A DNA stretch of 64,000 nucleotides from the NCBI RefSeq assembly GCF_021021435.1, contig NZ_JAINWI010000010.1, positions 62,001 to 126,000 on the forward strand, read 5' to 3'. A program made the translations under genes and the position numbers. The notes beneath the pieces were generated by a model. It searched no databases and was not told where the DNA came from. It saw nothing but the letters and a program-made list of their open reading frames with translations. Numbering within the stretch: the stretch's first letter is position 1; each line of letters begins with the position of its first letter. Source of the stretch: Seohaeicola saemankumensis. GTDB taxonomy: Bacteria > Pseudomonadota > Alphaproteobacteria > Rhodobacterales > Rhodobacteraceae. Below, piece after piece: positions 56,422-64,000 of the stretch.

Positions 56422-57657
56422 TTACTGCGACACCGAATGCAGGAATGCGTTGATGGCAGCGATCTCGTCTTCCTTCTTCAGACCTGCAAAAGACATCTTG
56501 GTGCCCTTCACGTAATCGCGCGGCTTGGTCATGAACGCGGCCATGGATTCGTCATCCCAAACGGCACCGGCAGCACCCATTTCAGCCATTGTCTTGGAGT
56601 AGTTGAACCCCTCGACACTGCCCAGCGTGCGCCCCATCACACCGTTCAGATGCGGACCGGTCTTGTTCTGTGCGCCCTCGCCCACCTGATGGCAGGCAGC
56701 ACATTTCTTGAATACCTTCTCGCCAGCGGCAACCAGTTCCATATCCAGCGCGGCTGTTGCAGGCGCTGCTGCGGTTTCGCTCGCGGCAGGTTCAGAGGGT
56801 TCTGTCGCAGTCGCCGCGGTCTCTGCTGCGGGTTGGGATTCCTCTGCAGCTTCGGCTTCGGCTTCTGCCGCTTCTTCCGCGATAAAGGCTTCACGGGCAG
56901 CGGTCTGGTCCGGCGTCACATCCAGAACAGTAGCGCGCATCGTGATTTCGACAGCTTCCTTGCAATTCTCCATGCAGGGTTCCTGCGAGAAGACGGGCAA
57001 TTCTGTCTCGTCACGATCGTCTATGATGAAACCGTCCGCGTTAGGCAGCACGATTTCGGAAAAGTTCTCGTTCGATAAGACAAAATCGTCATCCACCAGA
57101 TCGTTCGAGTAGAGGATATAGGCCGTGATGGCATAAACCTCGTCTGTGGCCAGACTTTGCGCGTTGCCAAAAGGCATGGAGCGGTTGACATAGTCCCACG
57201 CCGTCGACAGATGCGGCCAATATGACCCTACTGTCTTGAGAGGATCGTCGCGGTCCAGCGTATCCGAGCCACCGGCGAGTTTGGGCCAGTTGTCGACGCC
57301 TTCAGCGAAGACGCCGTGACATACGGCGCAATAATCCTGAAACAGTTCGTCACCATCCGCGACATTTCCAGACCCGACAGGCAGGCCGTGACCGTCGGGG
57401 CGCACATCCAGATCCCATGCCGCGACCTCTTCGGGAAGGGCGACGCGCCCGATCCCCAAAGGTCCATCGCTGGTGCTGGTGCTGGCGACAGCCGGGCGCA
57501 CCATAAAGCCGAGATCGGGATTTGAGGGCGCCTCGCCCTGCAAACGCGCATCGGTCGGGAAAGGCGTCACATTGCGATCGGCGAAATTGTAAGCAGCCGT
57601 CAACATGGCAACGCTGCCCAGCGCCAAACCGCCGTAAAGATTAAGAGATTTCGACAT
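56422..57657 (-). CDS. soxD: sulfur dehydrogenase cytochrome subunit SoxD
   Basis: 411 residues with an N-terminal export segment (LNLYGGLALGSVAMLTAAYNFA). The first heme is in CAVCHGVF and the second in CAACHQVGEGAQN near the C-terminus. Between them is a low-complexity Ala/Glu/Pro linker of about 60 residues (about 262-320). SoxCD oxidises the outer sulfur bound to SoxYZ and gives six electrons. Its start overlaps the soxC end by 17 bases. Confidence 0.96.
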   Translation of the reverse strand: MSKSLNLYGGLALGSVAMLTAAYNFADRNVTPFPTDARLQGEAPSNPDLGFMVRPAVASTSTSDGPLGIGRVALPEEVAAWDLDVRPDGHGLPVGSGNVADGDELFQDYCAVCHGVFAEGVDNWPKLAGGSDTLDRDDPLKTVGSYWPHLSTAWDYVNRSMPFGNAQSLATDEVYAITAYILYSNDLVDDDFVLSNENFSEIVLPNADGFIIDDRDETELPVFSQEPCMENCKEAVEITMRATVLDVTPDQTAAREAFIAEEAAEAEAEAAEESQPAAETAATATEPSEPAASETAAAPATAALDMELVAAGEKVFKKCAACHQVGEGAQNKTGPHLNGVMGRTLGSVEGFNYSKTMAEMGAAGAVWDDESMAAFMTKPRDYVKGTKMSFAGLKKEDEIAAINAFLHSVSQ

Positions 57658-58924
57658 TTTCAGCCTCCCCGTTCGGTTTCACCCACCAGGTCTGGATACA
57701 GTTGTTATGATAGATCGAGTTCAGGCCGCGCACCTCGCGCAGTTGGTCCTTGGTCGGCTGGACATAGCCTGTCTCGTCATGGGCGCGGGCCTGCAAGAGC
57801 ATCTCCTCGCCATCCCAGTTGTGATCGAAATAGAAACGTGCCAGCGCCATTTTCTGACCGGGCGCTGCCAGACGCGCCGGCTGCCATGTCTTGCCTCCGT
57901 CCACGGTCACATCGACACGGGTAATCGCACCACGGCCCGACCATGCCAGACCGGTGATCACAAGCGGGCCTTTCCCGTGACGGATCGGCGATTGCGGGCT
58001 GGGGCTGGTGATGACGGATTTCGCGTCCATCACCCAAGTCCATTTCCGCGATGTGCCATCTGCCAGCGTGTCGGTGTATTTCGAGGTCTCCTCGCGGCTT
58101 TCCACGGGGGCATCCGCCACTTCGATCCGGCGCAGCCATTTGACCCACATATTGCCTTCCCAGCCGGGCACGACCAGACGCGCGGGATAGCCGTGTTCCA
58201 TCCGCAGGGCCTCGCCATTGGCCTTGAAGGCAACCAGCACATCATCCAGCGCCTTTTCCATCGGGATCGAACGGCCATTGGACGAGGCATCGGCCCCTTC
58301 CACATAGACCCACTTATCCGACAGATCACCGGCGGCATCCAAGCCTGCCTCGGTCAGCAAGGTGCGGAGCGACACGCCGGTATATTCCATGTTGTGAATC
58401 ATGCCGTGCGTAAACTGCGCACCATTGAGCTGCGCGCCCGCCCATTCCATGCCAGTATTGGCAGCGCATTCGCAGAAATAGACATGCTGCTCACGCGGGA
58501 AACGCTCGAGATCCTCATAGGTGAAGACCAGTTCGCGATCCACCAGCCCGTTGATCATCAGGCGGTAATCTTTCTTGGACAGCTCGATCGCGCCCGAATG
58601 GTGCCGCTCGAACGCGCAACCCTGCGGGGTGATCGTGCCATCCAGCGCATGGATCGGCGTGAAGTTGATCGAGCTGATCGTGTCCGCTGTCAGCCATTCC
58701 ACGTTGCGGCGGATCACATCGGATTCGAACTGGATCGGCAAACCGTAAGGCGTGGCATCAACCGGCGCACCCAGACCACTGGCCCAGGATTGCACCTCGG
58801 TGATCAAGGGATCAGGCCCTGCAGCCCGCGCAGCCGTGGCCCCTGCCACAGCGCCACCTGCGGCCAACGCGCCCCGAAGGAACGCGCGGCGCGAGGACTT
58901 CATGTCATTGGAGTTGGCAGTCAT
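57641..58924 (-). CDS. soxC: sulfur dehydrogenase molybdenum subunit SoxC
   Basis: 427 residues with a Tat signal (SSRRAFLRGALAAGG). Sulfite-oxidase fold: the Mo-binding Cys is in HVYFCECAANTGMEW, and WEGNMWVKWLRRIEV follows. AAGGAGG precedes the ATG at 58924. It forms the Mo active site with heme subunit SoxD. An AT-rich palindrome lies upstream in the 82-base gap after soxB, suggesting separate control of soxCD. Confidence 0.96.
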   Translation of the reverse strand: MTANSNDMKSSRRAFLRGALAAGGAVAGATAARAAGPDPLITEVQSWASGLGAPVDATPYGLPIQFESDVIRRNVEWLTADTISSINFTPIHALDGTITPQGCAFERHHSGAIELSKKDYRLMINGLVDRELVFTYEDLERFPREQHVYFCECAANTGMEWAGAQLNGAQFTHGMIHNMEYTGVSLRTLLTEAGLDAAGDLSDKWVYVEGADASSNGRSIPMEKALDDVLVAFKANGEALRMEHGYPARLVVPGWEGNMWVKWLRRIEVADAPVESREETSKYTDTLADGTSRKWTWVMDAKSVITSPSPQSPIRHGKGPLVITGLAWSGRGAITRVDVTVDGGKTWQPARLAAPGQKMALARFYFDHNWDGEEMLLQARAHDETGYVQPTKDQLREVRGLNSIYHNNCIQTWWVKPNGEAENVEIS

Positions 58925-58948
58925 TTATCCTTGCCTCCTTTTCAGATC

Positions 58949-58974
58949 ATCAAATTCATTTTTATGAATTTGAT
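58949..58974. promoter_or_regulatory. candidate SoxR operator upstream of soxC
   Basis: A perfect 11-bp inverted repeat with TTTT spacer. The core is AAATTC-N8-GAATTT at 58952-58971. It lies 25 bases before the soxC start codon, in the gap between soxB and soxC. The same core with the same spacing occurs upstream of soxX. Its AT-rich stem without a T tail argues against a terminator. ArsR-family SoxR controls sox genes in relatives, so it is the best candidate ligand. Confidence 0.65.
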
Positions 58975-59006
58975 AGAGTCAAACTATTCCTGTGGCCATG
59001 GGAGCT

Positions 59007-60704
59007 TTAGGCCCCCACGACCTGCACACTTGTATTCGGGGCGACCGTTACGGTGCCCTGTTTGCGGATGTAGTCCTCGACCACGTCCCAAATCTGCGGA
59101 CCTTCGGTGCCTTCGTTGACCGAAGCCCACCCCGCCACGACATAGGTTTGCGCGGGATCAATCGCCTCGCCGGTCTTGAGCAGGGTCATCTCGCTAATGC
59201 GCTGGCCCATCGGCTTGGAAATGTCGATCCGGTAGCCCAGACCGCCCACGCGCACCATATCACCGCCCTGCTGGTAATAGGGGTCGGTGTTGAACAGGTT
59301 GTCACCGACGTCTTCCAGAATGACATTCAGGAATTCCCCTGTCATTTCTGTGCGGTAAGCCTTGCCATATGTCATCGAGGTGACGTTGTGGATATCCTCG
59401 CGGGTGATGTCCTGCCCGGGCAGGATCGACGGCCCCCAGCGCACGCCGGGTGACATGGCGATATCTGCCTCGCGCTCGGAAATCAGGGCGTCGCAGATCA
59501 GGTCGTCCCATGTGCCGTTGAAATTGCCACGGCGGTACAGCAGCGTATCCGCCTGCCCGATCACCTCGGTCAACTGGTCCATATAGGGTGCGCGCTGTTC
59601 GTCGATCACGGCGGCAACGGCGGTATCGGGTGCGATCACGTCGCTGAAAATCGGGATCAGCTTGTGGCGGAAACCCATCATCCGCCCGTCGCGGACATCC
59701 AGATCGACACGGCTTACAAACTTGCCGTTCGAGCCTGATGCAATCAGGATCGTCTCGCCAACAAGCACAGGCTCGGGTAAGGCGTCATGGGTATGCCCCG
59801 TCAGGATCACGTCGATACCCGTCACCCGCGATGCCATCTGCTTGTCCACGTCAAAGCCGTTATGGCTGAGGCAGACGACCAGTTCAGCCCCTGCAGCGCG
59901 CACCTCGTCCACTATTTCCTGCATCCGTTGGTCACGGATGCCAAAGCTGTATTCGGGGAACATCCAGCCGGGATTGGCGATCGGCATATAGGGGAAGGCC
60001 TGCCCGATCACCGCGATCTTGACGCCGCCGCGCTCGAACATCTCATAGGGTTTGAAATCCTCGGACGGCTCATCCCATTCTGCATCGAAAATATTGGCAC
60101 CCAATGCAGCAAAGGGCAGTCCTTGGACCAGTTCACGGATACGTTCCGTGCCCAGCGTGAATTCCCAATGGAAGGTCATCGCATCCGGCTTGAGCGCGTT
60201 CATCACATTGACGACGTCCTGTCCTTGCGTGTGATAGCAGGTGTAAGAGCCGTGCCATGTATCGCCACCATCCAGCAGCAGGGCATCGGGCCGTTCCGCA
60301 CGGATCGCGTTCACAACCGTTGCAACACGGTCCATGCCACCCATCCGGCCATAGGTTTTTGCCAGCGCTGTAAAGTCATTATACGTCAGCGCGTAGGCCG
60401 AGGGAGAGCCGTCCTCGATCCCGTGGAGTTTGCGAAAATCAGCGCCGGTGATGTGGGGCACATGACCCTTGTTGTCGCCGACGCCCAGATTGATTTCGGG
60501 CTCGCGGAAATAGATCGGTTTCAGTTGTGCGTGGATGTCCGTGATATGGATCAGCGACACGTTGCCGAAGGTATCGAATTGCAATAACTGATCCTGTGTC
60601 AGGGCTTGCTGGGCCGCCAGACGCGACCAGTTGCCAAAGCCCGATGCGCCCACCAGCGCGGATGCGGCCATGCCGGCTTGAAGAAAATCACGGCGAGAGA
60701 TCAT
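59007..60704 (-). CDS. soxB: dimanganese thiosulfohydrolase SoxB
   Basis: 565 residues with a Tat signal (MISRRDFLQAGMAAS). Metallophosphatase-type motifs: HITDIHAQLKP, DGGDTWHGSYT, CLSHNGFD and GHTHDALPEP, which bind two Mn ions. The 5'-nucleotidase C-terminal domain follows (DLICDALISEREADIAMSPG). SoxB releases sulfate from the thiosulfonate on SoxY. It is the usual marker gene for thiosulfate oxidation. Confidence 0.97.
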   Translation of the reverse strand: MISRRDFLQAGMAASALVGASGFGNWSRLAAQQALTQDQLLQFDTFGNVSLIHITDIHAQLKPIYFREPEINLGVGDNKGHVPHITGADFRKLHGIEDGSPSAYALTYNDFTALAKTYGRMGGMDRVATVVNAIRAERPDALLLDGGDTWHGSYTCYHTQGQDVVNVMNALKPDAMTFHWEFTLGTERIRELVQGLPFAALGANIFDAEWDEPSEDFKPYEMFERGGVKIAVIGQAFPYMPIANPGWMFPEYSFGIRDQRMQEIVDEVRAAGAELVVCLSHNGFDVDKQMASRVTGIDVILTGHTHDALPEPVLVGETILIASGSNGKFVSRVDLDVRDGRMMGFRHKLIPIFSDVIAPDTAVAAVIDEQRAPYMDQLTEVIGQADTLLYRRGNFNGTWDDLICDALISEREADIAMSPGVRWGPSILPGQDITREDIHNVTSMTYGKAYRTEMTGEFLNVILEDVGDNLFNTDPYYQQGGDMVRVGGLGYRIDISKPMGQRISEMTLLKTGEAIDPAQTYVVAGWASVNEGTEGPQIWDVVEDYIRKQGTVTVAPNTSVQVVGA

Positions 60705-60804
60705 GGGGCGGGCTCCGAATTAGTTTGAGTTGTTCCAGTCCACTGCCCGAAGCGGCCAGCGGTTCGGCCGAATAGGCCAGCTTGTCAAATTGCGAATGCG
60801 GGTG

Positions 60805-60833
60805 TTTCGAGGGCGGTTAGTCCGCCCCCGAAA
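60805..60833 (-). terminator. stem-loop between soxA and soxB
   Basis: A 12-position stem, TTTCG-A-GGGCGG against CCGCCC-C-CGAAA with one A-C mismatch and the 5-base loop TTAGT, lies 7 bases after the soxA stop. No T run follows in the minus direction. It probably sets different message levels for soxXYZA and soxBCD. Confidence 0.6.
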
Positions 60834-60839
60834 TCATCT

Positions 60840-61694
60840 TCAGTTACGGACTGACGGGCCTTCGACCGACAGGCCGTTCCCACGGCTTGCCACGTATAGC
60901 TCCAGCGCCACAAATTCCGGGCTGCCGACGTCGAACGTGTGCCCGCGTGTGTCGCGGATACAACCGCGGAAGCGGTCATGCGTCTGGTTCAGCTTTGCGT
61001 TCTTCAGACGGTAGGTCGGAAAGCCGTTGATCTGGCCCTGGCTCAGGTGATCGGCACGGATCATGTTGCCATAGTTGTCCTCGTGACAGTTGGCGCAAGA
61101 CAGCTCCAACTGGCCGAAACGGGTGTAGTACATTTCCTTGCCCGCTTCCCATGTCGCCTGAACAGGACCGTCGATTGCCACATTGACCGGCATGCCGCGC
61201 GACTGCACAGAAATCAGGGCTTCCATGTTTGTCATCTGGGTGCTGTTGTATTTGTAGGGCTCGGCCTGCATGTTGGTCTCGCGGCAGTCGTTGATCTGCA
61301 TCGCAAGGGTCCGGACCTCACCTGCTGCCTCGTTCCACTTGGGATAGACAGCGCGCACGCCTTTCATGCTTTCGGTCACATCGTCATGGCAGCTTGCACA
61401 GGATTTGCCCTCCTCGCCCTCGACAGCGTTCCACTGATCCAGACCGAGATCGGCAAAGATCATGCCTGGATTGTCGAAATCGTCCATCTGCAGAGCTTGG
61501 GTTTCGTTCTCGCGGAAGCGCCATCCCGAATAGATCGTGTCCAGAACATCGGACAGATGTGCCGGCGCAGCGGTCTCGGTGACCGACTCCATCTCTCCGT
61601 TGAGAACCAACTGGTCCTCATCTGGATCGGCCAGCGACATCGCTGGAACCGACAGCAGCAGCGCAGCTATAGCCGTCATTGCCTTGAATTTCAT
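60840..61694 (-). CDS. soxA: diheme cytochrome SoxA
   Basis: 284 residues with a signal peptide (MKFKAMTAIAALLLSVPAMSLA). Two heme motifs are kept, CASCH and CANCH; many SoxA proteins keep only the second. The catalytic Cys that becomes a persulfide heme ligand is in RFRGCIRDTRG. SoxXA joins thiosulfate to the SoxY Cys. GGGAGGG precedes the ATG at 61694; the frame to 61733 is rejected. Confidence 0.96.
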   Translation of the reverse strand: MKFKAMTAIAALLLSVPAMSLADPDEDQLVLNGEMESVTETAAPAHLSDVLDTIYSGWRFRENETQALQMDDFDNPGMIFADLGLDQWNAVEGEEGKSCASCHDDVTESMKGVRAVYPKWNEAAGEVRTLAMQINDCRETNMQAEPYKYNSTQMTNMEALISVQSRGMPVNVAIDGPVQATWEAGKEMYYTRFGQLELSCANCHEDNYGNMIRADHLSQGQINGFPTYRLKNAKLNQTHDRFRGCIRDTRGHTFDVGSPEFVALELYVASRGNGLSVEGPSVRN

Positions 61695-61773
61695 ATGATA
61701 CCCTCCCTTTTGGCTGCCCGGGGCGCGGATCATCTACTGTCCGCATCCCGGGATCTTGCTTGGTCTTCTTGCC

Positions 61774-62103
61774 TTACGCGATGGCGACAGACTTGACGTC
61801 CTCATAGACGTCGCCATCATCGTCGTACCAGGTGAACTTCAGATCACCGGCTTCGGGAATCACGGCTTCGAACTCGAAATACGGGTTGGTCGAGATCGCT
61901 GGCTCCATCTTGACGTCGATCACGGACTTTCCGTTGAACTCGCAGGTGAAGCGGTTGATGATCGAGCGCGGGATGGGCGTGCCGTCAGCGTTCTTGCGCT
62001 GTCCGGATTCCATCTGGTGGCTGATCAGGGTTTTCAGAACGACCGCTTCGCCGGCTGCTGCCGAGCTGGGGGCCTTGACGCGGGGTTTTACGCCTTCTGC
62101 CAT
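61774..62103 (-). CDS. soxZ: sulfur-carrier partner SoxZ
   Basis: 109 residues, beta fold, starting MAEGVKPRVKAPSSAAAGEAVVLKTLISHQMESGQR and including NRFTCEFNGKSVIDVKMEPAISTNPYF. It has no signal and is exported with SoxY through the Tat pathway. SoxYZ holds all intermediates of thiosulfate oxidation. TTAGGAGAG precedes the ATG. Confidence 0.97.
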   Translation of the reverse strand: MAEGVKPRVKAPSSAAAGEAVVLKTLISHQMESGQRKNADGTPIPRSIINRFTCEFNGKSVIDVKMEPAISTNPYFEFEAVIPEAGDLKFTWYDDDGDVYEDVKSVAIA

Positions 62104-62173
62104 TTTAACTCTCCTAAATCTTGCAATGCGTTTGCGGTTTCCGGCCCGTCAGACCGGAGGGATGTGGCGCAGA

Positions 62174-62590
62174 TCAGCCGCCGCAGCCGCCGATTGTTAC
62201 TTTCACGTTCGAGCTGGCCTTCGCAAAGCTGCCATCTGCCATCTGGGCGATAGCAACCAGATCCTGCGTGCCAGCCAGACGGATACGGGTCGAGGCCGAA
62301 TGTGCCCCTGCCAATTCGCCGAAGGTGAAGGTTGCAACGCCCGGTGTCGGGTTGCCCATCGCCAGAACCATGATCGCCACAGCGCCCTCCGCCTCGACCC
62401 CGATCGGTACGGTATTGCCGTTCTCGGCAATCTCGGGCGCGATCAGCGTCACACCGGTTTCGGCAATATCTGCACCGCCGGTAAATGCGGAAATGGCTTC
62501 TTCTGCAGCTGCGTTCACACGGAAGGGCAGCACGGTAATGGCAACAGCCCCCATGCCGATCGCCAGTGTATCGCGTCTTGTGAATTCCAT
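62174..62590 (-). CDS. soxY: sulfur-carrier protein SoxY
   Basis: 138 residues with a Tat signal (MEFTRRDTLAIGMGA). It ends in the carrier arm VTIGGCGG, whose Cys carries the thiosulfate-derived sulfur. AAGGAGACACC lies before the ATG. It sits 33 bases after soxX and 70 bases before soxZ in the transcription direction. Confidence 0.97.
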   Translation of the reverse strand: MEFTRRDTLAIGMGAVAITVLPFRVNAAAEEAISAFTGGADIAETGVTLIAPEIAENGNTVPIGVEAEGAVAIMVLAMGNPTPGVATFTFGELAGAHSASTRIRLAGTQDLVAIAQMADGSFAKASSNVKVTIGGCGG

Positions 62591-62623
62591 GTTTGGTGTC
62601 TCCTTATATCCTGGTGTGTCCGA

Positions 62624-63094
62624 TTACTCGTCTTTCAGAGTCATCAGGAACGCAACGACGTCTTCAATCTGTTGGGCGGACAGGATGGGTTCCAGTGTCT
62701 CGGCGGCCTTGCCGGTATACCCGTTACCCGGACGGGTGAACCCGTCCACCTTGTAGAAGGCAGGCATGATCGTGCCTTCATACATCAGTTTCGCATTCGC
62801 GACGATGCCGCGCAACTCGGCCTCGTTCCAGCGGCTGCCGACACCGTCAAGCATCGGGCCGACATTGCCGGGGAAATTCGAATTGAGGCTGGTCACTTCA
62901 TGGCATGCCACGCAATTGCCCATCGCGCGACTTCCGAAGACCTTTGCCCCCTCTTCGGGGTTGCCGGCTGTGCCGGACAGCGATGCCTCGATCGCGCCGT
63001 CGGTATAAACCACATCGGCCGGAGCCACAGGTTCAGCCGCGAAGGCACCGGTTGCCACAAGCGACGCCGCGAGTGTCAGTACTGAAAATTTCAT
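62624..63094 (-). CDS. soxX: monoheme cytochrome SoxX
   Basis: 156 residues with a signal peptide (MKFSVLTLAASLVATGAFAAE). Heme motif CVACHEV, distal Met probably in EGTIMPAFYKVDGF. It pairs with SoxA and passes electrons to the cytochrome pool. GGGAGG precedes the ATG at 63094; the longer frame to 63157 is rejected. First gene of the soxXYZABCD unit. Confidence 0.96.
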   Translation of the reverse strand: MKFSVLTLAASLVATGAFAAEPVAPADVVYTDGAIEASLSGTAGNPEEGAKVFGSRAMGNCVACHEVTSLNSNFPGNVGPMLDGVGSRWNEAELRGIVANAKLMYEGTIMPAFYKVDGFTRPGNGYTGKAAETLEPILSAQQIEDVVAFLMTLKDE

Positions 63095-63175
63095 GTTCCC
63101 TCCCTTAGCTACCAGATCTTCTGGCTGAGTTAGCTTTGTATACCGTAGTCCACGCACAAGGTCTCGCGCAACAAC

Positions 63176-63195
63176 AAATTCATAAAAACGAATTT
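63176..63195. promoter_or_regulatory. candidate SoxR operator upstream of soxX
   Basis: AAATTC-N8-GAATTT, the same 20-bp architecture as the site before soxC, lies in the 162-bp soxW-soxX gap, 82 bases before the soxX start. In Paracoccus-type clusters SoxR binds this gap and the soxS-soxV gap. The surroundings are AT-rich. Assignment to SoxR is inferred. Confidence 0.65.
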
Positions 63196-63256
63196 ACTTA
63201 TCTGAAGACTTTTACAAACTCTGCCCGACGCCTTGAACCGGCAAAGCTATACTGTG

Positions 63257-63823
63257 TTACTCGGACAGAGACCGGGCAAGGTATTTCTGAAAGGGTTCGT
63301 CCCCTTCATATCCCTTTTCCGCCACCCAGCGTAACATAGCCAAAGTCGTACCTTTTTCGAAGGCCCCCGGCATGACAGCCACGGCGGCCTGCGGGGCGGT
63401 CACGCCTTCGGGGACGTCCTGCGGCAGGAACATCAAAGTCGGCGTGAACAGCAGCCCCCATTTGCGGGCCATCTCCTTTTCGGGCAGGGTTTCGCCATCG
63501 AAATCCGTCACCTCGACATCGCCAAACATATTCATCTGGATCACAAAGTAGGTCTCATGGATGAACGAATCGATTTCCGAATCGGGGAAAACCTCAGCAT
63601 GCATCTTCGTGCAGTATATGCAGCCGCGCTGCTCGAAGATGATAGCAAGGCGCTTGCCCTCGGCATTGGCCTCGGCCAGATCGTCGCGCAAATCCTTGAA
63701 CGTATCGCGCATCCATGCGGTCTTGTGCAGCCCGTCATCCCCCAGTTCCGCTGCGGCAAGCGGCCCCAGCCCCAAGCCGATGGTGCAGGCGGCGGCCAGA
63801 ACTCCGGTCAATATCTGTCTCAT
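63257..63823 (-). CDS. soxW: periplasmic thioredoxin SoxW
   Basis: 188 residues with a signal peptide (about 1-25). Thioredoxin-like fold with the redox motif GCIYCTKMH and a cis-Pro in LLFTPTLMF. It receives electrons from membrane protein SoxV and helps keep the SoxY Cys active. It starts 8 bases before the soxV stop region in transcription order, so the two are co-transcribed. Confidence 0.94.
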   Translation of the reverse strand: MRQILTGVLAAACTIGLGLGPLAAAELGDDGLHKTAWMRDTFKDLRDDLAEANAEGKRLAIIFEQRGCIYCTKMHAEVFPDSEIDSFIHETYFVIQMNMFGDVEVTDFDGETLPEKEMARKWGLLFTPTLMFLPQDVPEGVTAPQAAVAVMPGAFEKGTTLAMLRWVAEKGYEGDEPFQKYLARSLSE

Positions 63824-63845
63824 GTCGTTCTCACTCCGTGGCGTT

Positions 63846-64000
63846 TCAACCGATCGACAAGAAGCCGGGGAACCAGCGAATCATGACATCGGCAATCAGG
63901 TTGACCGCATTGGTTGCGATCAGGATAGCAAAGATGATCAGCATGACACCCATCACCTTTTCCACATGCCCCAGATATTTGCGGTTGCGCTGCATCCAGC
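63846..64000 (-). CDS. soxV: CcdA-type membrane protein SoxV, truncated by window edge
   Basis: Only the last 51 codons are in the window, in the minus frame ending at the TGA at 63846-63848. They read RNRKYLGHVEKVMGVMLIIFAILIATNAVNLIADVMIRWFPGFLSIG, shown here only to name the family: a final transmembrane helix of the CcdA/SoxV type. SoxV moves electrons from cytoplasmic thioredoxin to SoxW. Identity rests mainly on position before soxW. Confidence 0.85.
   Translation of the reverse strand, partial: WMQRNRKYLGHVEKVMGVMLIIFAILIATNAVNLIADVMIRWFPGFLSIG

Noticed and set aside
58949-58974. soxC palindrome as a transcription terminator
   Set aside because: The stem is AT-rich with no GC pairs of note and no T run, it precedes a gene of the same operon, and a second copy of its core stands before soxX.

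Overview
This window looks like a chromosome segment of an alphaproteobacterium of the family Rhodobacteraceae (Roseobacter group). Several features point there: a complete thiosulfate-oxidising sox cluster in the usual order, a GapR-type nucleoid protein, an NDUFA12-type complex I accessory gene, a PutA without a DNA-binding domain next to an Lrp-type regulator, an ScfR-like regulator beside accBC, and RTX proteins ending in Hint domains. Coding DNA is GC-rich; the few AT-rich stretches are mostly intergenic or acquired.

Layout. 1-10.3 kb: the end of an oxidoreductase-SelD fusion, convergent mnmH (tRNA 2-selenouridine), a copper-type P1B ATPase, putA and its divergent Lrp regulator, and a CaiB-type CoA transferase/racemase. 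10.8-17.3 kb: a four-gene phosphorelay (seven-PAS hybrid kinase, single REC, REC plus degenerate GGDEF-like domain, Hpt). 18-28.4 kb: an accessory region with a Lys-Pro repeat lipoprotein, a small secreted protein, a LapG-like cysteine protease, an RTX/Hint protein of about 1,880 residues, a stand-alone Hint protein and an IclR-like regulator. 28.5-31.6 kb: a decayed BNR-repeat gene, then a 2.1-kb insertion (methyltransferase plus broken IS3) bounded by a 17-bp copy of the 3' end of tRNA-Thr. 31.6-37.8 kb: an iron-type ABC permease, gapR, a FadB-like protein lacking key residues, and a DksA-like protein. 37.9-40.2 kb: a sulfide/persulfide operon (MBL hydrolase, two YeeE/YedE halves, DUF442 phosphatase-fold protein). 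40.2-46.4 kb: a symporter-kinase operon with a FliM-like gene, and an ScfR-like regulator. 46.7-54 kb: accB-accC-aat, DUF2155, mlaD, NDUFA12, clpP-clpX and a photolyase-type flavoprotein. 54.1-64 kb: soxVWXYZABCDEF on the minus strand, soxV cut by the window edge.

How it works together. The sox genes encode the full periplasmic thiosulfate oxidation multienzyme: the SoxYZ carrier, SoxXA, SoxB and SoxCD, with SoxW and SoxV as the thiol supply and SoxE and SoxF as accessory electron carriers. The pmpAB-like operon at 38 kb complements it by handling sulfide or persulfide in the cytoplasm. Two AT-rich palindromes of identical architecture, AAATTC-N8-GAATTT, sit before soxX and before soxC and are good candidate SoxR operators. 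The adhesin-like region at 18-28 kb sits next to a phosphorelay carrying a degenerate cyclic-dinucleotide domain. A functional link between them is only inferred.
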